Of a stretch of 64,000 nt of DNA, positions 46,261-55,497 are shown in pieces (position 1 is the stretch's first letter; the number at the start of each line of letters is the position of its first letter). This DNA is from Eurosta solidaginis. Taxonomy: Eukaryota > Arthropoda > Insecta > Diptera > Tephritidae. Made by a program: the position numbers and the translations under genes. The stretch covers positions 183,367,596 to 183,431,595 of the forward strand of contig NC_090321.1 in assembly GCF_040869045.1 (NCBI RefSeq), read 5' to 3'. The notes beneath the pieces were generated by a model that was not told where the DNA came from, searched no databases, and worked only from the letters and a program-made list of their open reading frames with translations.

Positions 46261-46956
46261 TCTCGCAAATTACATACATGTTTTGAGATTGTTTAGCTTT
46301 AGAGAGCTGAAGGATACTAAATATTTAAATTCCTTGTTTTGTAAAATATATGAGTAAGTCCTAGATTTCAAGCAATTTCCAGTCCATCACCACTTAAAAA
46401 GTCAGTCTGCTCTTCAAAACGTAAATATTTAGTAATGTTGACCGCTGTGCTTACAAAAAAAATTTTGATTCTTTACTCCTTATTTCATTTTATTAGAAAA
46501 TAGTTTCTTGGATATATGTAAGTTTATGCTAATTAACATAACACAGGTGTGAGCATTTCATTCAAGATCTGAAGAATTATTTCAATTATGATAACATCTT
46601 AAGAATTCTACTTCTACGAATGCAATTGCCATGGGGTCATACAAATCGTACAAAACTAGTTTAAATGGCTTTCGCACACGGGAGGAATCGTAGAAAGATT
46701 TTTACAAATCGTAATCAACATGATTAATTGTGTAAAACGCTCATTCCGAATTGACATTGAACACACCCAACCTTGGCGCAATTAAATGCCCGAAAGGGAT
46801 GCAAGTCACATGATATATGCGATTATCATATGATCAGTTTGCAACATTTGAAAAAATTAATTATATCTACTTGACAAGATTAATTCAAGAACATATACAT
46901 CTGTATGTATATGTATGTATTATTGTTACTACTTAATATTTATTTGTGGTTTTCAG
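46261..46956. other. unassigned stretch, no gene seen
   Basis: AT-rich and without domains or clear repeats. Confidence 0.5.
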
Positions 46957-47598
46957 CAGGGGCGGATACAGGTCTCCAGATGAGGGGGGGGGCGATCATG
47001 GCCGAAAGCTCAAAATCCATTTTTGCCATGGAAGTCAGTAATATAAATTAATGATTAACTTCAGAACACCATTTTGACATAATTACAAATAAACGTATCG
47101 AGTTTATCTTTAAGCACTCAAATTAGCTCAACTAATTGAAAGAATTCGAACAAAAAACAATCAAGAAATGATTTTATACAGCTCAAAGGTAGAAGCTAGT
47201 TCTTTCTGATAAAAGAGTTTCACTTGTGGCTTTAACTAAGTGGAGTTATTTTGAATCTATATCTATTGCGGCAATCAAAAAAGGAAAAAAAAGAGATGAA
47301 TAATTTGACTTCAGACCCCATTCTCGGAAACGAATGAACTTTTGTTTACAACGAATGAACTTTTGTTTACAATTGAATGAACAGACAGCTGATTTCGAGC
47401 CCCATTCCTGGAAACGAATTGGGAGAGAACAAAAGTATCAGGTCATCAGTGGCTCTCACATTGCATAAATGAAACGACATATTAGGTGTGTACCGGAACT
47501 TTTATAAAAAAAAATGAAGTTGGTTGGTGATATGAAGAATTTTTTTATGTTTTGCAAGGTCACCATGTCGCCCCATCGCCCCCCTGTATCCGCCATTG
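46957..47598. mobile_element. 642-bp hAT-type MITE with 8-bp target duplication
   Basis: Ends CAGGGGCGGATACAGG and (from the right) CAATGGCGGATACAGG differ at two bases. GTTTTCAG flanks it on both sides (46949-46956 and 47599-47606). An 8-bp duplication with CA-starting TIRs is diagnostic of hAT. The interior has no transposase. A 30-bp local duplication (ACGAATGAACTTTTGTTTAC) lies at about 47330-47371. Confidence 0.85.
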
Positions 47599-47606
47599 GT
47601 TTTCAG

Positions 47607-48774
47607 TAATGTTGAGATAAAATGATGTATGATAGAACAAAATAGGATATTTAAGATGGCATAACGCCGAACCTAGCCTTTTTGAAAACAATGATTCAAA
47701 AAGAATTTTTAAAAAGATATTAGTGTTATATTTGACAAACATTTACTAATCTAGTAATATTTGTATGAATTAAGCGGGGATTGCCTTAACTGCTTTTAAA
47801 TGTATGAAAACATTTATTTGAAACCTGCCAACAACAAAAAGCATATATTTAACACAAGATAATATACGAAGTATGTACTGTGTAAAGAATAAAATAAGGC
47901 ATGAAGTGTCTGAATGTCACAAATACTTCAATAATCGTATGAGTGCGGTTTGAAATCCCATTCCCGGGAGAAAAGGCTTTCAAGAGATTTTCAAGGTATA
48001 ATCGAAACAGCTGTGTCGTCTTGTCCGTCCTGATGTCACGTTGTTTAAATTTATCCCAAGTTATTAAAGTAATTTTTACTTAATAATTAAATAGAAGAGC
48101 TGAAATCGAAATAATAAAAAATAAATAAAGTAAATAAAAAGATTTTAGCTGATCACAGTAAAGTAAACCCCGAAGGCTTAAAATGCCACCCATTATTTCC
48201 ATACTCAAGATTATCATCATATTTGTTGTATGCTTTTGCGTATCAACAATGCTTGTGTCATGTTAAGTCTAGCATTATGTCGCTCTAAGTCTATTTCTAT
48301 TTTTGTTGTCTCAATTGAAAGTTTGTTTGTATAACGGATTTTGGCTTTGAATTTCTATATTTGGCGCTTAGCGAAAATTTCACAAATATGTTTTTGTTTC
48401 TTGTTTATCTAATTATGTATTCATGAATCATGTAGCTAAACGTTCGTAATTTCTTTGCCCATTCTTGGCTTTGCTGCGCCACTGTCATAATAAATTTTAA
48501 GACTAATTTAAGCCACGAAAAAGCTGTTTAGAGTAGCAATCCAATTTATGGTAGCTGCAAGCAGAAAAATAATCAAAACAAAATTTATTTGTGGACTTTG
48601 AGCTTTGAATGATGTTATATGAAAGCTTGTCAAAGAGGTTTAAGATTCCATGCACTGCTTTTTTTATCTATGTTTTCTGTTTTTACACTAACTAAAAAAC
48701 AAAGGAGAAATAATTTGCAAGAAATATATTTTCCAGATTTAGCAATGCTGTAAAACTCAATTTTTACTAAGCTT
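47607..48774. other. AT-rich stretch, no gene seen
   Basis: No supported frame or repeat boundary. Confidence 0.5.
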
Positions 48775-48945
48775 TTCAGCGCGCCTAAAAAATTCCACAC
48801 GATTAAGATTAAAAATCATACAGAAGCTAGCTGATTAAGAAGTGAAATTCAGAAACATGTCCTAGTAACCATCGCCGTTTGTAAACTTTACAAATTTTCT
48901 CTTATAACAATAACAAAACAATTGTATAAAGCAATATTAGCATGA
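48775..48945 (+). repeat. second copy of the 45929-46260 repeat, without the tRNA-like part
   Basis: AGCGCGCCTAAAAAATTCCA followed by GAAGTGAAATTCAGAAACAT and ATTGTATAAAGCAAT. Compared with the other copy, the segment carrying the tRNA-like boxes is absent. Confidence 0.6.
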
Positions 48946-49840
48946 CTCGCTAATTAAATACAGCGGAAAGATGTATGTGACAAAATATCATAAACCATTT
49001 CTCCTTTTATTAGCTACATTCCTAGTTTTTAGAATTTTTTTTTTAAGTGTAGACTTGGTCTAACTGCGCAACTTCTGCTGTAATCGGCGCTTAACCGTGT
49101 GTTTCCATAACTGGGTTCCTCTAAGAGGGACTATCGTCTTTCATTTACATAATAGGCATCGTTTGAACGGTTAAGCGCCTATTAAGTAAGTAAGTAAGTA
49201 ACAGCCAACGTAGATTCTACAACATAAAGTATGACGGGTACGACAAGTGACTTGTAGAGCTTGATTTTCGTAGCGATTGTTGAAAAGAGTTATCCTTTTA
49301 TCGTTAGTTTTGTAAAGCCTGGTTCTCAATATACAAAACCATGAACCAATAAACAGATCCCGCATTAAAAAATGAGAGAGCAAAAAATCATAGTTAGCTG
49401 TGAAATAAATTTTCTCGGCGTGACGTCACGCTTTTGACAACTTGTTTCATTGCTGACGCAGTGTTCAGACTTCATTCCAATCGGAGTATTTTGCTCCTAT
49501 CTTACCTCCTACTACATTTTTTATCTCAAATGTTTATTTGGGTCGAGTTGAAATCTAAATAGTATTACTACTTAATATATTTTGGTTGAAGTTTTCATTG
49601 TATACGTATGAAAAGCTGGTTGTTTGCTTCATTGTTCTTGTCTTAAGACATGTTTGTTCACATTTTACTCACTGTTTTTCACTTTTTGGTACGGAATTAG
49701 AATAGAAGGAGTAAAATGTAAGTAAAATTGGAGCCGGGCGCGATCTGTAAATCCTACAAAATTATACATACAGCACTTCTTGAAGTTTTATATAAAAATG
49801 AAATTCGTTGAGTCAGTGAGGTCAGCTAACCCTGTTTTGC
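48946..49840. other. unassigned stretch, no gene seen
   Basis: Contains an inverted pair CGGCGCTTAACCG (49086) and CGGTTAAGCGCC (49159) and a short (TAAG)n run at about 49182-49200. No gene. Confidence 0.5.
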
Positions 49841-50530
49841 GATAACATTCGCCAATTGCGAGCACCAAGGGAGGCCAAATCTTCCTTCAACTGTCTCTCC
49901 TAACTCAGTGAAGGTCTTCTCTTTCCTGTTCCTTCTGTTTACAAACTGCCGAAGCGTATTCGTTCATCCGCATAACATGAACTAGCTAGCGAAGCTTTCT
50001 GTTTTTATTCGCTGCACTATTGTCATATCTGCAAAAAGCTCATACAGCTCATCATTATACCTCCTTCGATACTCGACGTCGACATCACGGATAGGAGTAT
50101 AAATCTCCCGTACTTCGTCTTAAAAAAAAAAAATGTAAGGCGCGATAACCTCCGAGGAGATCTAAGGCCGAGCTTCTCTTCGGATTTGCGTCGTGCTCCT
50201 CTTGATTTTTCCTACAAATTGGCCGGACGGGACCTACACGTTTTATGCCGACTCCGAACGGCATCTGCAAGGCAGATGAGTTTTCACTGAGAGCTTTTCA
50301 TGGCAGAAATACACCCGGAGCGGTTGCACAACACTGCCGAGGGGCGACCCCGCTTAGAAAAATTTTCTTCTAATTGAAAAACCTTATTTCTAAAATTTTG
50401 ATGTTGCTTTGCCCGGGGTGCGAACCCAGGGCATACGGTGTGGTAGGCGGAGCACGCTACCATCACACCACGGTGGCCGCCGTACTTCGTCTTATCCACA
50501 TTTAATGCAAGACCCACTTTTTTTGCTTCT
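49841..50530 (-). pseudogene. LINE reverse transcriptase relic, split by a SINE
   Basis: Minus-strand text at 50517-50481 reads GLALNVDKTKY, the segment just after the YADD region of insect LINE polymerases. It resumes beyond the SINE at 50107 and continues, with stops, to about 49845 (…LGETVEGRFGLPW). It is probably the same LINE type as the relics at 14686 and 51335. The split is exact, with CCGTACTTCGTCTTA duplicated on both sides. Confidence 0.5.
50123..50480 (-). mobile_element. tRNA-derived SINE with 15-bp target duplication
   Basis: Full-length reverse copy: A-rich end at 50123, GTAAGGCGCGATAACCTCCG, body, B box GGGTGCGAACCC and head ACCATCACACCACGGTGG. CCGTACTTCGTCTTA flanks it at 50108-50122 and 50480-50494. 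It sits inside a LINE RT relic, so it is younger than that relic. Confidence 0.92.
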
Positions 50531-50740
50531 TTATGTTATACCAACTCTTCGGCTCCATGTTTGAACAGCCCGGCGGATATCCCCCCATAGTTGGGTGCCA
50601 TAGAGTTTTTCATCATCGGCGATCGAAGTATCTCTTTACGTCAGTTACCAGGCCACCATTAGCATTCCTACAGGAATCTGCCCCCGGTCTTGAAACCTTC
50701 TGTCATTAAAAGGACATGAAAGATGTATGGTAAACCGAAA

Positions 50741-50955
50741 ATAATAATAATAATATTTTTTTGCGATAAATATCCGGGGAGATAGAGCCCGCCTTTCTTC
50801 CAGATTGTGGTGTGCTAATGGGAGCATTAATTGGTCATCCTGCACGTTTTAAGCCGACTCCATATGCATCTGATAAGGCAGATAACTTTTTTGCCAAGAG
50901 ACATTTCATGGCAAAAACACAACCGAAGGATTTTGCCAAGCCACCACATCAATTT
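50741..50955 (-). mobile_element. tRNA-derived SINE, old diverged copy
   Basis: GCGATAAATATCCGGGGAGA, GCCGACTCCATATGCATCTG and CATTTCATGGCAAAAACACA follow the family order with many changes. The tRNA-like head is lost. Confidence 0.65.
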
Positions 50956-51334
50956 GATGTTAGTTGTTAGCCCGCTTACAAAAAGGAAGAAGAAATATAC
51001 ACCAAAAATTTAATTTTTACTCCGGCGTAATCGTTTACTCAGGTAACAGTTTTAAATACTCCGAACACTGGTAGCGAAATATGAGGGAACTGTAATAAAT
51101 CGAAAAATTTCAAAAGCGCTACGTCATCAAACTTTTTTTTCAAATTCGATTACAAATACAAAACCCTTCACTATTTCGAAATTGTGGTTGTCAACAGTGA
51201 CGTGACTCAAATGTGCTTACTCTTTGATAGTTGACAGCAGATATGTACTTCGTTTTGTCCTCTTTGACCATAATGACCTTATTTTCCGCTCCCTTTCCAG
51301 TTTCATTTTTTCACTGTTTTATTTTTTTATAGAA

Positions 51335-51640
51335 TTAAATTATAGAAATTGCTCGATAGAGCGCTAGTTTCAAACGCTGCGGAGAGGTCCTTAGCAAAAT
51401 CGACAAAGAGGCGATGTGTGTTAATTTTTGTTTCGCGTTTTTTTTTTCAAAGATTTGGTGCGAGGTGTAATTCAGACCGATAAGAGATTTACGAGGTCGG
51501 AAGCCGCACTGATATTGACCCATAAGCCTGTTCAGGGTGGGCTTCAATCCGTCGCAAAGATATTTGAAAGGACCTTATGTGCGATGCTAAGGAAGCTGAT
51601 TTCGCGTAAGTTGGCATAGTTCCTTTGAAAACTAAGAAAG
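51335..51640 (-). pseudogene. LINE reverse transcriptase fragment
   Basis: Minus-strand reading, across frames: ISFLSIAHKVLSNIFA, then KPTLNRLMGQYQCGFRPRKS and HQIFEKKNAKQKLTH. These correspond to the G-I-S-L-L…Y-K-V-L-S and Q-x-G-F-R-x-x-K-S blocks that precede the catalytic palm in insect LINE polymerases. A stop separates the first two blocks. No active-site YADD is present in this piece. Confidence 0.65.
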
Positions 51641-52014
51641 TTTTTGAATTCCGTCTTTCGATTGTTTACTTGAGCTCACCATCTCCCCTGGGTACTTCAA
51701 GCTATAATCATTTGAGGGGACAGATAATTATTCCCTCCATAATGTTAACACTCTCTGGATACAGGCTACCAGGTCCTGGGTTTGACAGTAAGTAAGTAAT
51801 TCCCGCCAGACTTAAAACCTTCTAACTTTCGCCTTTATTCTCAAGCGGCTTATATTTCCGCCACTAACTTTTCTTTCGGAGAAGAAGTATAACTTCTTTT
51901 TTCAACTCACGATAACGTTCACATACTCTTTCGTAACATTCTCTGTCAGTGCATGGGAGTAGAGAAATGATGTTGATTAATTGCATGACCACATCATCAA
52001 AAAAGTTGCCTTAC
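51641..52014. other. unassigned stretch, no gene seen
   Basis: May be upstream remains of the LINE relic, but no motif supports that. Confidence 0.4.
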
Positions 52015-52320
52015 TGGCCGCCATATTGTAGTGGTAGCATGCTCCACCTCCCACACCGAAGGTCCTGGGTTCAAGTTCTGTGTAAAGCAAAATTCAAAAT
52101 TTGGAACAGTGTTTTTTAATTACAACCTTCGGATGTGGTTTGGTAGAAATTCCGGTTTTTTTTTGTCATGAATAGCTTCTCAGTTAAAATCCGTCTGCCT
52201 TGCAGCTGCCGTTTGGATTAGGCATATCTATAGGAAATATTGAAAAGGAGCACTACGCAAATTAGAAGAGAAGCTTGTCCTAAATTTCCTCTGAGGTAGT
52301 CGGCGCCAAGTAATTTCTTT
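52015..52320 (+). mobile_element. tRNA-derived SINE, diverged copy
   Basis: Head GGCCGCCATATTGTAGTGGT with A box GTGGTAGCATGCTCC and B box GGGTTCAAGTTC, then the family body in order to CCTCTGAGGTAGTCGGCGCC. Many substitutions and small deletions mark it as older than the copies at 50123 and 54589. Its B box is closer to a real tRNA consensus (GGTTCAA) than in the younger copies. Confidence 0.8.
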
Positions 52321-52856
52321 TACTACCCGAGGTCATGTGTGGATTTTCCTTGGAGTGTGGTTATATGTTGCGGTGGGTCCCAAGTCCAGCGCACAATACG
52401 CTCTTCGTGGAATGGTTACTGAATTAATCCAAGATAGACGCCCGCTTGTAGCCGTACCTCATAGCAATTACAAAATGCTCATTGAATTTCACAGATTTCC
52501 CTGTAACTGATTATGTGGAGTGATTCGGATTCTATTCAAAGAGGATAAGAAAAGACAAAAAGTTCTTTTACGTGTTTTGTATTATAAAAAAGAAGTTGAG
52601 CCACTTAAAACAGTAGTGCCTAGACCAGATTATATAGAAGGGGGGAGTAGCACACGCAAATTGTAAAAACTTATAAAACCTTCAGGTTCGCGCAAAGTGT
52701 CTTTAAACTCTATAATCCTATTATGGTTTGTTTTTGTTAATGACTTAATGGTTAATTCATACATAAGTAGATAAGTTGTTTGTTTACAACATTGGTTACT
52801 GACATCAGAACGCCAACAAAGCTAAAAAGCACTCGAACCAATTAAATTAACATAAG
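52321..52856. other. unassigned stretch, no gene seen
   Basis: No motif-bearing frame was found. The composition at 52330-52480 is less AT-rich than its surroundings. Confidence 0.4.
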
Positions 52857-53775
52857 AAGTAAGGAAGGCTAAGTTCGGGTGTAACCGAACATTACATACA
52901 CAGCTGCAAAATTACAGCTTGCAAAACTTTTATATTACCTTCTTTTAAAAGTGGGCGATGCCACCCCTATTAACCAAAATTTTACTAATTTTCTATTCTG
53001 CGTCATAATGTCAACCTTCCTACCAAGTTTCATCGCTTTATCCGTCTTTGGTAATGAATTATCGCACTTTTTCGGGTTTTCGAAATTTTCGATATCGAAA
53101 AAGTGGGCGTGGCGATATCGTTCATTTTAAATAGCGGTTTGAGATGAGTGCCCAGGAAATTAAATAAATAAATGAATGTAAGGCGCGATAACCTCCGAAG
53201 AGATCTAAGGCCGAGCTTCTCTTCCAATTTGCGCCATGCTCCTCTTGATTTTCCCTACAAATTGGCCGGACGGGACCTACATGTTTTATGCCGACTCCGA
53301 ACGGCATGTGCAAGGCAGATGAGTTTTCACTGAGAGATTTTCATGGCAGAAATACACCCGGAGCGCTTGCCAAACACTGCCGAGGGGCGACCCCGTTTAG
53401 AAAAATGTTCTTCTAATTTAAATTTATAAATAAATTCTAATTAATTTATAAATAAATTTTGATGTTGCTTTGCCCGGGGTGCGAACCCAGAGCATACGGT
53501 GTGGTAGGCGGAGCACGCAACCATCACACCACGGTGGCCGCCCAGGAACTTACATACCAAATTTCATTAAGATACCTCAAAATTTACTCAAGTTATCCTT
53601 TTTACGGACAGACGGACGGACGGACATGGCTAAATGAATTTCTTTTTTCGCCCAGATCATTGTGATATATAGAAGTCTATATCTATCTCGATGAGCTTAT
53701 GCCGTTACGGAGTACCGTTATGCGATCAAAATCAATACATATACTCTGTGGGCTCTGCTCAGCTGAGTATAAGAA
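52857..53775 (+). mobile_element. mini-me-related dispersed repeat, interrupted by a SINE
   Basis: Starts AAGTAAGGAAGGCTAAGTTC with a hairpin (GTTCGG-GTGTAA-CCGAAC, 52873-52890). It continues through AAAGTGGGCGATGCCACCCC, a reversed core (CATTAAGATACCTCAAAATT) and a reversed (GTCY)n tract, and ends near CTGCTCAGCTGAGTATAA. It lacks coding. The core and (GTCY)n are those of 1-66 in the opposite direction. The SINE at 53159-53539 is a later insertion. Confidence 0.65.
53159..53539 (-). mobile_element. tRNA-derived SINE with 9-bp target duplication
   Basis: GCCCAGGAA lies on both sides (53150-53158, 53540-53548), and removing the SINE restores the host repeat. Full-length, with ATTT-repeat tail, body and intact B box (GGGTGCGAACCC). 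It carries a small AT-rich expansion (ATTTATAAATAAATTCTAAT) near 53420-53455. Confidence 0.92.
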
Positions 53776-54579
53776 CCGTTGGCGCTTTTGGTATAGCTTC
53801 AGCTACCGTTCAATGTATGTATGTATGTTAAGATGTAAACAACATTTTTTGTTGAATAATGAATCACAGATACGTCTTTTCGCTAGTTCTAGCTAATTAT
53901 GCTTACAGCTAGCGCCACTGGTTAGTATTTTGGACATGCTTACATAACGATTTATATACATATTTTTGTGTCTTAATTAAATAACAAATGTATGTACATA
54001 TGATTATATAATAATAAATACTTCGCAATTTTTAAACAATTTAGGCACCCACACTTTTCATTAATGATGTTGCGTATTATTTTTTACATTTTTGTTGACA
54101 TCAGTGTTATAAAATTTAGCTAATTTTTTATGCTAAATGAACCTTTTTTTTTTTAAATGACGACATTGATCTAGCGTCTAAATAAATTAAAATACATTTT
54201 GCGTATTTAGATTTTATTTTATTAATTTTTGATTGTCAAAATTTGCATAATTTGAAATTCGATATTGTTGTTTGTGCGAAACCAGCTTCTTATGGATATG
54301 CAGTGCTCCTTAATTTATTATTCGATCGATCAAATTAAGATAGATGTAATTAAAATCTAATTGCGCGTTTTGTTGCATTTTAATTTGTTAATTATTGCAT
54401 TGATCGTGACTCATGCAAAAACTTGGCGTGTGCGCAAGCGTACGGCCGGCACTGAGAAAAATATTGTAGAATTTGTTGACAAAGAGTTTTGTTGAGTTAC
54501 TTACCGAGCCGTATACCGTTTTCACACAGAAACTTAATCGAATCACAATTATATTTAATTAAATAATTAAGTTTCCCTA
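53776..54579. other. AT-rich stretch, no gene seen
   Basis: No supported frame. A poly-T/poly-A-rich segment lies near 54150. Confidence 0.5.
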
Positions 54580-54588
54580 TTCATACAG

Positions 54589-54958
54589 GCGGCCACCGTG
54601 GTGTGATGGTAGCGTGCTCCGCCTACCACACCGTATGCCCTGGGTTCGCACCCCGGGCAAAGCAACATCAAAATTTTAGAAATAACGTTTTTCAATTAGA
54701 AGAAAATTTTTCTAAGCGGGGTCGCCCCTCGGCAGTGTTGGGCAAGCGCTCCGGGTGTATTTCTGCCATGAAAAGCTTTCAGTGAAAACTCATCTGCCTT
54801 GCAGATGCCGTTCGGGGTCGGCATAAAACATGTAGGTCCCGCCCGGCCAATTTGTAGGGAAAATCAAGAGGAGCACGACGCAAATTGGAAGAGAAGCTCG
54901 GCCTTAGATCTCTTCGGAGGTTATCGCGCCTTACATTTATTTTTTTTTTTATTTTTTT
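54589..54958 (+). mobile_element. tRNA-derived SINE, best-preserved forward copy
   Basis: 370 bp flanked by TTCATACAG (54580-54588 and 54959-54967). The first ~75 bp form a tRNA-like head: GGCCACCGTGGTGTGATGGT, A box GATGGTAGCGTGCTCC (about 54605-54620), a GCCTACCACAC segment where an anticodon arm would lie, and B box GGGTTCGCACC (54642-54652). The order and the text around the GCC resemble tRNA-Gly(GCC). A tRNA-unrelated body follows, then TTACATTTATTTTTT, which could also stop Pol III. No protein is encoded. Eight relatives in this window. Confidence 0.92.
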
Positions 54959-54967
54959 TTCATACAG

Positions 54968-55387
54968 GGCCTTTTGCTTCCTTAAGCGAACATCTGTCAG
55001 CAGCCCCAAAAAGATATTTCGCTTTTACAAAAAATAGTTAAAATGGAAAGCAGCCGCTTCCTTCTTAACTATAAATACAATCAAAATAAAATACATGCGC
55101 AAAAAAAGCCATATTACCTTTTGCAGCAAATGCAACGAAAATAAAATTTTGAAATTTTTTCGTGTTTTTCCATTTTTCGTAAATTATTGAAAATAATTTA
55201 TTTTTGATTGTCATTTGTTACATTGACAATAAAATTCGAACCATCAAACCATGGTACAATAACCAGGTAAAAGCATCGGAGTTGCATTTTACATGTTTTT
55301 TCATTCGAAGGTGGTCATAAAATGTCAAACTTTGTTTATGTTTACATTTTTTGTTTATTTATTTTTGATGTGAAAATTTATTAGGTA
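54968..55387. other. unassigned stretch, no gene seen
   Basis: AT-rich; no supported frame. Confidence 0.45.
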
Positions 55388-55497
55388 ATTCTTTACTTTA
55401 GCTTACAACTACTAAAACTCGTCCAAAAATATCGGGAGAGGTGTCAAAAGACGCGATTTGGACCCAGGACCACGAATCCGAAAACGGAAATTGAAAA
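55388..55497 (-). repeat. outer repeat unit left of the Penelope pair
   Basis: Reverse-complemented, it reads TTTTCGGATTCGTGGTCCTG, CACCTCTCCCGATATTTTTG and AGCTAAAGTAAAGAATTACC, matching 60077-60182 on the other side. The inverted symmetry of the region therefore continues past the element ends. Confidence 0.75.

Noticed and set aside
47560..47742. 60-codon minus-strand frame containing a WRIQGG string
   Set aside because: The peptide is the translation of a hAT MITE end plus flank.
54589..54665. Functional tRNA-Gly gene
   Set aside because: The acceptor stem does not pair, the B box is altered (GGGTTCGCACC), and the segment is the head of a repeated SINE with target duplications.
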